Shown here piece after piece: positions 24,360 through 31,384 of a stretch of DNA of 60,964 nt. Origin of the DNA: CAYPEK01 sp964409645. Lineage in GTDB: Bacteria; UBP15; UBA6099. Each line of letters starts with the position of its first letter. Within the stretch, counting starts at the first letter, position 1. Location of the stretch: the NCBI GenBank assembly GCA_964409645.1, contig CAYPEK010000014.1, positions 1-60,964 of the forward strand. The letters run 5' to 3'. The notes beneath the pieces were generated by a model. That model did not search any database, was not told the origin of the DNA, and saw only the letters and a program-made list of their open reading frames with translations. The position numbers and the translations under genes were made by a program.

Positions 24360-25205
24360 ATGTCATTAACTAGGATTAATACCAACACTGATGCAATTTT
24401 GGCAGGCGCGAATTTAAAGAAGATGGAGCTGCAGCTCACCAAGACGCTGTCGCATCTTTCGACAGGACTAAGAATAGCATCGGCTGTGGATGACCCGTCA
24501 GGCACTGGCTTGATGGCATCGTTCAACGGAAAACTGAGCGGAAACAGAATGGCTCAGCAGAATGTCGAAGACGCGCTTTCCTTGTTCCAGACAGCGGATT
24601 CTGCGCTGTCCGACAACATGGATATCCTTTTAAGGATGCGCGATCTCGCAGTCAGAGCATCAACAGACGCTACTCTTACGACAACTCAAAGACAGAGCTT
24701 GGAAAACGAAGTCCAGAGGCTGAGATCTGAAATCGGCAAGAGAAAAGCCGCCGTAACATTCAACAGCAAAGGCGTTTTCTCTGGTGGTCTGAGTAATGTG
24801 ACCATTTTCATCGGACCGGAAAACAAAGCCGCGTTCAAGATGACGATCCAGATACCGACACTCTCGATCGGAAATATCGCCGGCCGCAACCTGTCTAACA
24901 TTCGTGTAAGTCAGGTGACATCCGCGCAGAATTCGATCGATCTGGTGAACAGCGCTATCAACGGACTGGCGAGCATACAGGTTTTGATCGGGACGCAGGA
25001 ACAGGCTCTCGAAAGAATGCTCTCCAAACTGCAGAGCGAAGAAGTGAATCTCGCTTCCGCAGCATCCAGAATTTCGGACGCCGATATGGCTTCCGAGATC
25101 ACTAATCTGTCGAAACAGCAGATTATCGCCCAAGCGGCAACGGCTATGGTAGCTCAGGCTAACACGCAGTCGTCGTCCGTGATGAAGTTACTCGGGATAG
25201 GATAA
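24360..25205 (+). CDS. fliC: Flagellin 1 (short, D0/D1 only)
   Basis: The 281-residue flagellin has the conserved N-terminal (MSLTRINTNTDAILAG...TLSHLSTGLRIASAVDDPSG) and C-terminal (ASRISDADMASEITNLSKQQ...AQANTQSSSVMKLLGIG) coiled regions. The variable surface D2/D3 domains are almost absent. It forms the filament after export. The ATG follows CAAGGAGGAGATAAACC, a Shine-Dalgarno that doubles as a CsrA target. The protein is related to, but clearly diverged from, flagellin 2, although the first ~26 nt of coding sequence after codon 3 are nearly identical in both. A strong terminator follows. Confidence 0.95.
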   Translation: MSLTRINTNTDAILAGANLKKMELQLTKTLSHLSTGLRIASAVDDPSGTGLMASFNGKLSGNRMAQQNVEDALSLFQTADSALSDNMDILLRMRDLAVRASTDATLTTTQRQSLENEVQRLRSEIGKRKAAVTFNSKGVFSGGLSNVTIFIGPENKAAFKMTIQIPTLSIGNIAGRNLSNIRVSQVTSAQNSIDLVNSAINGLASIQVLIGTQEQALERMLSKLQSEEVNLASAASRISDADMASEITNLSKQQIIAQAATAMVAQANTQSSSVMKLLGIG

Positions 25206-25316
25206 TAACTATTAAGTATTTAAATATTACTATTCCAATCCCGAGCGCAAATGTCAGTTGCCTCAGGGTTTTGGATTAAAAAGCCTAGGGTGTTAGTTTT
25301 TATAAATCTCTCACAG

Positions 25317-25341
25317 CCTCCCGAAAGGGAGGTTTTTTTTT
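25317..25341 (+). terminator. Intrinsic terminator after flagellin 1
   Basis: CCTCCC-GAAA-GGGAGG followed by nine T residues is a textbook Rho-independent terminator. The gene-free stretch from the flagellin 1 stop to the second fliW (about 440 nt) holds this terminator, a promoter candidate and a second terminator-like hairpin. I see no coding sequence in it. Confidence 0.92.
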
Positions 25342-25440
25342 GCCTCAAATATTAAGAGTAATTGGTTAATAACAATGGTCTTTGTGCTGCTGACATGAGT
25401 AAGCAGCAAGAAAGAGAATTTTTAAATGTTTGATCGATAC

Positions 25441-25470
25441 TTGACTAAACTAAATATCAGGCCTTAAAAT
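25441..25470 (+). promoter_or_regulatory. Candidate promoter of the second fliW-csrA unit
   Basis: TTGACT and TAAAAT are separated by 18 nt. It is placed like the promoter before fliW copy 1: a terminator-like hairpin begins ~40 nt after the -10. The order promoter, hairpin with U-run, fliW is therefore kept in both units although the sequences have diverged. Confidence 0.5.
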
Positions 25471-25510
25471 TAATATATAAAAGTAGTATTACTACTATTA
25501 GTATTGCAAC

Positions 25511-25540
25511 GGCAACTTCAACTCATAGGTTGCCTTTTTT
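25511..25540 (+). terminator. Intrinsic terminator/attenuator-like hairpin before fliW (copy 2)
   Basis: GGCAAC and GTTGCC form a 6-bp stem with a 12-nt loop (TTCAACTCATAG), followed by T6. It is the counterpart of the hairpin before fliW copy 1, with the loop core TTCAACTCA conserved. Because flagellin 1 already has its own strong terminator, this one serves the short transcript started just upstream. Confidence 0.65.
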
Positions 25541-25647
25541 ATTTCCTCTAGGCTATATAGACAATCGGCAACAAGTTTGTGAACGGATGCGCCCCGGCGA
25601 AACGATTTCGCCATTACGGGGAAACGGACTGGTCATGGAGGAGTAGC

Positions 25648-26142
25648 GTGAAGGTAGCGACCGCGCGCTTTGGGGAGCAGGAAATCCCTGAAGAGCAGAT
25701 ATACACATTAGCAGCCCCGGTGCCGGGATTTCCGGCGACCAAAAGATTTTTCTTCATACAGAGAGATAACATAGCGCCGTTCCAATGGATGCAATCCGTG
25801 GAGGATGGCGATTTGACGTTTGTGGTGGTGGAGCCGTCGAATTTTTTTCATGATTACGCGCCTGAGGCAAGCAAGGGAGATTTGAAGGAAGTAGGGCTTG
25901 AGAGCACGGCGGAAGCAAAGGTGATAGTGATAGTGGTGTTGCCGGAAGACATGACGAAGATGACGGCGAATTTGAGGGGGCCGGTGATAATAAACACGGT
26001 TAAGCGAAAGATGAAGCAAATATTTTTAGAGAGCGAGAAGTGGGGAGTGAGGGAATCGATAGTGGAGGGGATACGGAGGAAGGAGCAGGCGATGCTTGCT
26101 GGTGCTGCGAAGGAGCAGCAGGCTGCCGGAGGAACGGAGTAG
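25648..26142 (+). CDS. fliW: Flagellar assembly factor FliW (copy 2)
   Basis: The protein is identical to FliW copy 1 (164 residues). The frame stays open upstream to 25579, but the GTG at 25648 with GGAGGAG is the start, because the upstream residues differ from copy 1 and lie partly outside the repeat. It should antagonise CsrA and bind flagellin like its twin. It probably serves the second flagellin unit, though the two products cannot be told apart in the cell. Keeping two perfect copies suggests a recent duplication or ongoing gene conversion. Confidence 0.9.
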   Translation: MKVATARFGEQEIPEEQIYTLAAPVPGFPATKRFFFIQRDNIAPFQWMQSVEDGDLTFVVVEPSNFFHDYAPEASKGDLKEVGLESTAEAKVIVIVVLPEDMTKMTANLRGPVIINTVKRKMKQIFLESEKWGVRESIVEGIRRKEQAMLAGAAKEQQAAGGTE

Positions 26143-26169
26143 TAGAGAAGCGCACGGAGGCGTTGAGCT

Positions 26170-26409
26170 GTGTTGGTACTATCGAGGAAATTAGAAGAGA
26201 GCATAATGATAGGGGACGAGATCGAGATAAAAGTGATCTCGGTGCAGGGAGAGACGGTAAAGTTAGGAATATCGGCGCCGCGGACGATACCCGTACACCG
26301 GAAGGAAGTGTATGAGGAGATAGAGAAAGAGAATGTGAGAGCCGCGACGACCGGAATGGAGATAGACAAGATAGATTTGATGAAGCACATTTTCAAGCCG
26401 CAGGGATGA
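26170..26409 (+). CDS. csrA: Translational regulator CsrA (copy 2)
   Basis: The 79-residue protein is identical to CsrA copy 1, with the same GTG start and GGAGG site. Two gene copies should raise CsrA and FliW dosage together, keeping their ratio while flagellin dose also doubles. The downstream flagellin 2 leader carries its own GGA hairpin and GGA-containing Shine-Dalgarno. Confidence 0.92.
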   Translation: MLVLSRKLEESIMIGDEIEIKVISVQGETVKLGISAPRTIPVHRKEVYEEIEKENVRAATTGMEIDKIDLMKHIFKPQG

Positions 26410-26497
26410 GAGCGGTTTGAAGCCTGCGGAACGCCAACGGCGAACTCGGCTCCGCGGGCACTGTAACTTGATAACTGAATAGGTAAAAGCATCAGTG

Positions 26498-26524
26498 ACA
26501 ATTTTGGAATCACTATGCCGAATC
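26498..26524 (+). promoter_or_regulatory. Sigma-28-like promoter of flagellin 2
   Basis: ACAATTTT, 11 nt, GCCGAATC resembles the flagellar sigma-28 consensus TAAAGTTT-N11-GCCGATAA, with the spacing exact. It starts 5 nt after the end of the 870-bp repeat. The -10 overlaps one arm of an inverted repeat (ACTATGCC...GGCATAGT, 26512-26550) whose loop contains GGAGGGA. If transcription starts further upstream, that repeat would be an extra CsrA-type hairpin. Confidence 0.45.
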
Positions 26525-26632
26525 GACTTGGAGGGAGATTAAGGCATAGTTACATATTCCCGTAAGCCGGAAAATTTATGTGGGGAAAGTAGGTGAAATG
26601 CAAAAGGCTACTACGCTGAAAGGCCCGGGACC

Positions 26633-26653
26633 GGGGGGAAAGGATTCACCCCC
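26633..26653 (+). promoter_or_regulatory. CsrA-site hairpin in the leader of flagellin 2
   Basis: GGGGG and CCCCC arms enclose a loop containing AAAGGATT, so GGA is exposed. A second GGA lies in the Shine-Dalgarno AGGGAGG (26694-26700), ~50 nt downstream. TTCTGG-TGGCT-CCAGAA follows at 26661-26677 and recurs in the first leader. The hairpin sequence differs from that in leader 1 while its geometry is kept, which argues for selection on function. The ~300 nt from csrA to flagellin 2 hold no gene. Confidence 0.48.
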
Positions 26654-26709
26654 TAAAACTTTCTGGTGGCTCCAGAAAATTAACCTTACTAACAGGGAGG
26701 AATTAAACC

Positions 26710-27555
26710 ATGTCAATCACTAGGATTAATACCAACACTGATGCCCTTTTGGCGGGCATGTATCTCAACAGAACGTCGAATTCCATATCAAAAACGCTGT
26801 CGCATCTATCGACAGGCCTGAAAATAGTAACCGCTGCCGACGACCCTTCGGGATTGGCGTTGGCGACTAATTTCAAAGCACAGGTTAGAGGAACAACGAT
26901 TGCAATACAAAACGCCGAAGACGGACTTTCACTATTAAACACGGCGGATTCCGCTTTGTCCGGAACAATGGACATTCTCTTAAGAATGAGAGACCTTGCG
27001 GTAAGGGCCTCCACGGATGCAACCCTTACTACGACACAGCGTCAATCTATGGAATCGGAGATACAGAAACTTAAGTCTGAGATCACGAAAAGGAAAACAT
27101 CGGTTACTTTCAACGGAAAGTACCTGTTCTCCGGCGGCCTCAGCGGAAAGACTCTGCAAGTCGGGACCAACAATGGCACGGCCTTCAGGCTGAGCATTCA
27201 GGTCCCGCGCCTCTCAGTGACGAGTATCAACGGGCGGTCGCTTTCTAATGTGCGCATTAGTCAGGTGACGTCGGCTCAGAACTCGATTGATCTGATAGCC
27301 AGCGCAATAACCGGCCTTGCTTCGCTTCAGACGATAATCGGTTGTCAGGAAAACGCACTCGAAAGAATTATCAACGACCTGAACAGCCAAGAAATCAATA
27401 TGTCGTCGGCGCTGTCGAGGATACAGGATGCGGATATGGCTTCAGAGATTTCAAGTCTGACGAGGCAGCAGGTTCTTGCTCAGGCTGCAACCGCGATGGT
27501 TGCTCAGGCTAATGTCCAGCCCCAGACTGTCATGAGTCTTCTGGGAATAGGCTGA
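26710..27555 (+). CDS. fliC: Flagellin 2 (short, D0/D1 only)
   Basis: This is a 281-residue flagellin, the same length as flagellin 1. It has the conserved termini (MSITRINTNTDALLAG...HLSTGLKIVTAADDPSG, and ALSRIQDADMASEISSLTRQQ...SLLGIG) and a diverged middle. The identical central block ILLRMRDLAVRASTDATLTT is shared with flagellin 1. A Cys (IIGCQEN) is present here but not in flagellin 1. Two flagellins of equal length suggest a composite filament or alternative filaments. A strong terminator closes the flagellar cluster. Confidence 0.95.
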   Translation: MSITRINTNTDALLAGMYLNRTSNSISKTLSHLSTGLKIVTAADDPSGLALATNFKAQVRGTTIAIQNAEDGLSLLNTADSALSGTMDILLRMRDLAVRASTDATLTTTQRQSMESEIQKLKSEITKRKTSVTFNGKYLFSGGLSGKTLQVGTNNGTAFRLSIQVPRLSVTSINGRSLSNVRISQVTSAQNSIDLIASAITGLASLQTIIGCQENALERIINDLNSQEINMSSALSRIQDADMASEISSLTRQQVLAQAATAMVAQANVQPQTVMSLLGIG

Positions 27556-27630
27556 TGATTATTAGATCACTGCTGTGGACTGAATCGCCGATAGAGGTAA
27601 GTGGCAAGGATTAAATGCCTAGAACTATCA

Positions 27631-27660
27631 AGGCCCTTTCCGGACGGAAGGGGCCTTTTT
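27631..27660 (+). terminator. Intrinsic terminator after flagellin 2
   Basis: AGGCCCTTTCC-GGAC-GGAAGGGGCCT forms an 11-bp stem with one wobble pair and a tetraloop, followed by a T-run. It separates the flagellar cluster from the convergent DUF2400-family gene. Confidence 0.92.
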
Positions 27661-27673
27661 ATATTTGGGGTAT

Positions 27674-28474
27674 TTATACCGAATTCCTCTTTTCCGCAGC
27701 GCAGGTGTTTTTCCATATCCCGAACCGCGTGAGCGCAAAGTCATATTTTACGGGGTCTTCCGGGCATATTCGAGCGAACCCGCGTGTGATCTCAAGAGCT
27801 GTTTTCAAATCGGCTTGTTTTCGTTTTGTTAATCCGAGACTTGTGCCTATGCCGAACATGTGCGTGTCGAGTGGGACAACCAGTTTTGAAGCGGGCATAT
27901 TCTCCCAGCATCCGGGATCGACATCATCCTTCCTGATCATCCATCTAAGGAAAAGATTCATTCTTTTGCATGCGCTGCCCTGAGCAGGAGAAGGAGTCAG
28001 AAAGCATGTTCCGCCCTCATTGCCCGATATCTCCTCCACAAAGCATTCAAGAGCTGGGAGGAATGTTTCAGCCGTTTTGTCGATGTAGGTTGAGAAACAT
28101 TCTTTCAACGATCCGTGTCGGCGGATTGCTGCTCCGATGCCGTTCATCAATGCTGAAAGGTCTTCGCCTGTCGTAAAACGATGCTTGAATCCGGAATACA
28201 TCTTAAGCAATGTATTTAATTTTACCGTTTGAACAAAATCTGAGGGAGAGTTTCCCATCGGTTTTAAAGCCGCCGAAACGCTTTTTAGTATTTGTGAGAC
28301 TCTTCCGTATGCGAGTGAAGAAGCAACAAGTCCTGCCACTTCTCAGTCTGCGGTGCTGGCATACTCGTACACAAATTGTAAGGGATCGGGTTTTATATAT
28401 TCGTATTTATTGAAATTTTTATAGAGCTTTTCGAGCGATTTTTTATTAAATTTAATGTCCGCGCATTCGTTCAT
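27674..28474 (-). pseudogene. TIGR02757/DUF2400-family gene interrupted by one in-frame TGA
   Basis: Reading from ATG 28474, the frame encodes a DUF2400-like N-terminus (SLEKLYKNFNKYEYIKPDPL). A TGA at codon 44 (28343-28345) follows, and then the same frame continues without shift as EVAGLVASSLAYGRV to the normal end, 267 codons in all. In relatives the interrupted position reads like DREIVGLIAASLAYG, so an Arg codon CGA changed to TGA is the simplest cause. The second part alone could start at GTG 28339 (221 residues). The family function is unknown. The gene is last in the nifU-nifS operon. Other genes here use TGA as stop, so recoding is unlikely. Confidence 0.7.
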
Positions 28475-28501
28475 AACTCACTGTTTCCACCGATGTGCCG
28501 A

Positions 28502-29254
28502 CTACACAGGTTTGCATTCTGTCAGGTTCCCTCGTATCCCCACAGTCACTTCGCAAACATCCACTGTTTTTCCGGATAACCTGACGGCTTCTTTTGTAAG
28601 ACGTATCAGCCCTGAACAACAAGGCACTTCCATGTGCAGAATTGTGATGCTCTTCAGTTCGGATTTTGTTATAATTTGAGTAAGTTTTTCTAAGTATAGC
28701 TCTACATCATCGAGCTTTGGACACCCAACTACAACTGCTTTTCCTTTGAGAAATCTATTGTGAAAATCCGGTATGCAAAATGGCGCACAATCTGCCGCGA
28801 GCAACAAATCCGCATTTTTAAAATATGGAGCATCGGGTGAAACCAATGCCATTTGAACAGGCCATTGGCGCAGCTCAAATTTCATAGGTCCGGTTTCATC
28901 GCCGCTTTTATTCTCGTTGATTGAGTCAAAGCCGGCGAAGTTGAACATTTTCGAACCCGGACAACCTGAGGAGGGGCAGCTTGAACCAACCGGTGTTTCA
29001 CTTTCAGCTTTCTTCAATTCAACATGTTTTTTTGCTGCTTCTTCGTCAAAATCTTCAGTGTCACGTTCCTCAATTGTAAGCGCGCCTTCCGGGCATTCGC
29101 CTAAACAGGCGCCAAGACCGTCGCAGTATGAGTCTTTAACCAATCTTGCTTTTCCGTCGATTATCTGAATCGCGCCTTCGGCGCATGAAGGTACGCAAAG
29201 CCCGCAACCGGTGCATTTGTCTTCGTCGATTTTTATTATCTTTCTTTTCGGCAT
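28502..29254 (-). CDS. Dicluster ferredoxin-domain protein with C-terminal Cys motif
   Basis: The 250-residue protein begins with two [4Fe-4S] sets: CTGCGLCVPSC (residues 15-25) and CDGLGACLGEC, the second with an extended spacing. A linker with SSCPSSGCPGS follows. The C-terminal ~120 residues are a conserved module with APYF/ADLLLAADCAPFCIPDFH, VVVGCPKLDD and MEVPCCSGL, which could bind a further metal or cluster. Proteins of this layout are known as 4Fe-4S binding proteins of unclear role. GAGGA precedes the ATG. It lies 19 nt after nifS, so it may help deliver or use Fe-S clusters. Confidence 0.75.
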   Translation of the reverse strand: MPKRKIIKIDEDKCTGCGLCVPSCAEGAIQIIDGKARLVKDSYCDGLGACLGECPEGALTIEERDTEDFDEEAAKKHVELKKAESETPVGSSCPSSGCPGSKMFNFAGFDSINENKSGDETGPMKFELRQWPVQMALVSPDAPYFKNADLLLAADCAPFCIPDFHNRFLKGKAVVVGCPKLDDVELYLEKLTQIITKSELKSITILHMEVPCCSGLIRLTKEAVRLSGKTVDVCEVTVGIRGNLTECKPV

Positions 29255-29273
29255 GTTCGTGTCCTCAACCGAC

Positions 29274-30428
29274 TCATTTTTTGATGAAAGGGGACATTTC
29301 CCGCAACCTGAGAATTATCGGTGGTAATTTCTCTATGACGTGATCGATCTCATCCATCGTATTGTACCTAGACAGGCTGAACCTGATAGAGCCGTGAGCT
29401 GCCGTGAACGGCACACCCATTGCACGCATTACGTGTGACGGTTCGAGCGAACCTGAGGTGCAGGCTGATCCGGATGAGGCGGCGATGCCCTCGCGGTCGA
29501 GCATGAGAAGAATTGATTCTCCTTCGATGTATTCGAAGCTGATGTTGGTTGTATTCGGCAATCTTTTTTCCGGATGACCATTTCTTTTGCTGTCCGGACA
29601 GTTTTTCAGCAAGGTGTTTTCAAGCCTGTCGCGCATTTGTTTCAGCAGAACGACTTCCTCGTTCATCTTTTTCGCCGCGAGTTCCGCGGCGGCGCCTAGG
29701 CCGACTATGTAAGGGACATTTTCGGTGCCTGCTCTTCTGCCGTTCTCCTGATGACCGCCCAGCATGAATGGCGCGAATGGCGTACCGCGCCTGACATAAA
29801 GCACACCGATGCCTTTCGGCGCATGAAGCTTGTGGCCGGATATTGCAAGCATATCCACAGGGGTTTTGCCCATGTCCAAATGAATTTTGCCCGCAGCCTG
29901 AACAGCGTCGGAGTGCAGAATGGTTCCCTTTTCTTTTACGAGACCGGCGATTTCCTCGATCGGGAAGATTACTCCAGTCTCGTTGTTTGCCCACATAAGA
30001 GATACTAACGCTGTCTCATCTGTTAATTCATTTTTTAGTTGTTCGGTATCGAGAATGCCTTCACTGTCCACCTGTATTTTTGATACGCGGTAGCCTTTTT
30101 TCTCCATGTAATCGGCTGTCGTGAGTACTGCCGGATGCTCTACTCGCGAGATTATCAGATGTTTCCTGCCGGGAACTGTCTCGATTATACTCCTGATCGC
30201 CGCGTTATCGCTTTCGGTGCCGCAGCTTGTGAAGATGATCTCCTGCGGGTCAGCGTTAATCAGCGCAGCGACTTGTTCCCGTGCTTTGTCGATGTGCTTT
30301 TTCATGCTTCCACCGAACGTATGCATGCTGGACGCGTTCCCGTAATTCTCTTTGAAAAATGGTAACATTGCGTCCAGAACTTCCGGGGCAACTTTCGTGG
30401 TCGCATTATTGTCGAGATAAACGTTCAT
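29274..30428 (-). CDS. nifS: Cysteine desulfurase NifS
   Basis: This is a 384-residue PLP-dependent class V aminotransferase-fold enzyme that takes sulfur from cysteine for Fe-S cluster assembly. The PLP lysine is K200 in ISGHKLHAPKG. The catalytic Cys is C323 in SSGSACTSG, the NifS/IscS-type long loop. The N-terminus MNVYLDNNATT is typical. The ATG overlaps the nifU stop by 4 nt (ATGA), so the two are coupled. No nitrogenase gene is seen, so the pair probably serves general Fe-S assembly, as in many anaerobes. Confidence 0.93.
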   Translation of the reverse strand: MNVYLDNNATTKVAPEVLDAMLPFFKENYGNASSMHTFGGSMKKHIDKAREQVAALINADPQEIIFTSCGTESDNAAIRSIIETVPGRKHLIISRVEHPAVLTTADYMEKKGYRVSKIQVDSEGILDTEQLKNELTDETALVSLMWANNETGVIFPIEEIAGLVKEKGTILHSDAVQAAGKIHLDMGKTPVDMLAISGHKLHAPKGIGVLYVRRGTPFAPFMLGGHQENGRRAGTENVPYIVGLGAAAELAAKKMNEEVVLLKQMRDRLENTLLKNCPDSKRNGHPEKRLPNTTNISFEYIEGESILLMLDREGIAASSGSACTSGSLEPSHVMRAMGVPFTAAHGSIRFSLSRYNTMDEIDHVIEKLPPIILRLREMSPFIKK

Positions 30429-31273
30429 GATTTTTCCTCTTCTACCGTGATGTCGTCGGAAACAAACTCTTTTAGTTTTGATTCAACCACTTCACGGAGG
30501 GTAAATTCCGCGATCTTACATTGTGAGCACATTCCGCGCAGACCTACCGTTACTCTGTTCCCGTCCACGTCTATCAACTCGATGTCGCCGCCGTCTTTTT
30601 TTAGCTGCGGCCGAACCTCGCGTTCTAGAGTTTCCTCTATGAGTTTTATCTTCTGTATATTCGTAAGGCGAGCCGGCTTCTTTTCCACGATGTCTTTATC
30701 CTTTGACATCGTGTCTCTGACACGTTTCAAAATTTCTTCGATATCATTATGGCATCCGCCGCATCCGCCTCCGGCCTTGGTGTAATTAGTAACCTGTTCC
30801 ACCGTTTTAAGATCGTTCTCGATTATCGCCTGCTCGATATCTTTCTCGGTGACTCCAAAGCATGTGCAAACGACGCGGCTTTCAAGCTGCCTGCCGCCTG
30901 TTTTTCCTGTCTTGTAATTTTCGATAGCTGCCTGAAGCGCTTCTCGGCCCATCACCGAACAGTGCATCTTTTGTTCGGGAAGGCCGCCCAGATACTCGGC
31001 AATGTCCTGATTCGTGACCTTTTCTGCTTCGTCGAGTGTCATTCCTTTTACGATTTCCGTGAGAGCGGACGATGATGCAATTGCGCTCGCGCAACCGAAT
31101 GTCTTGAACTTAACGTCTTGTATCTTCTTGTTCTCGTCGAGTTTGAACGTCAGGGTGAGCGCGTCTCCGCAGGCGAGCGAGCCTACTTCGCCAACGCCGT
31201 CGGCATTGTCTATATGACCTACGTTGCGCGGGTTGAAAAAGTGATCTTTGACCTTATCGGTATAATCCCACAT
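30425..31273 (-). CDS. nifU: Fe-S scaffold protein NifU (three-domain)
   Basis: The 282-residue protein has the complete modular NifU layout. An IscU-like domain carries C35, C61 and C105. A central BFD-type [2Fe-2S] domain has C136, C138, C171 and C174 (VCTCFG and GGCGGC). A C-terminal Nfu domain has CSQC (C249/C252). It assembles and passes on clusters with sulfur from NifS. It is the first gene of the nifU-nifS-ferredoxin-DUF2400 operon. Confidence 0.94.
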   Translation of the reverse strand: MWDYTDKVKDHFFNPRNVGHIDNADGVGEVGSLACGDALTLTFKLDENKKIQDVKFKTFGCASAIASSSALTEIVKGMTLDEAEKVTNQDIAEYLGGLPEQKMHCSVMGREALQAAIENYKTGKTGGRQLESRVVCTCFGVTEKDIEQAIIENDLKTVEQVTNYTKAGGGCGGCHNDIEEILKRVRDTMSKDKDIVEKKPARLTNIQKIKLIEETLEREVRPQLKKDGGDIELIDVDGNRVTVGLRGMCSQCKIAEFTLREVVESKLKEFVSDDITVEEEKS

Positions 31274-31384
31274 AGTATATCATTCCTTTTATTTAATATA
31301 TCATAACGGGCGGGTTTTGAGGCCGCTTGTTAATATAACCATATTAATCAACTTCTTGTTCCGGGAAAACATTATGTTTAAATG

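Larger units (their letters stand above)
25624..26493 (+). repeat. 870-bp direct repeat, copy 2 (fliW-csrA cassette)
   Basis: This is the second copy of the 870-bp segment, with no difference seen from copy 1, including third codon positions and both non-coding edges. The flanks differ, so it is not a simple doubling of one read region, but an assembly error cannot be excluded from sequence alone. Confidence 0.95.

Noticed and set aside
12366..24360. Sigma-54 promoters for the NtrC-type regulator
   Set aside because: I looked for GG-N10-GC within TGGCAC-TTGC-like sequence in the gaps before flgF, flgG, flgK, flgL and the first flagellin and found none convincing.
25579..25647. N-terminal extension of the second FliW
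   Set aside because: The extra residues come from sequence largely outside the repeat, are absent from copy 1 and lack a ribosome-binding site. The GTG at 25648 has one.
23494..26513. Long minus-strand frames antisense to both fliW-csrA cassettes
   Set aside because: They are shadows of fliW and csrA that appear twice only because the cassette is duplicated.
28343..28345. TGA in the DUF2400 gene read as selenocysteine or as a recoded sense codon
   Set aside because: Relatives have Arg here, not Cys; several genes in the window end in TGA; and I see no SECIS-like hairpin after it.
29274..31273. nifU/nifS as evidence for nitrogen fixation
   Set aside because: No nif structural or cofactor gene is present in the window, and NifU/NifS-type systems serve general Fe-S assembly in many anaerobes.
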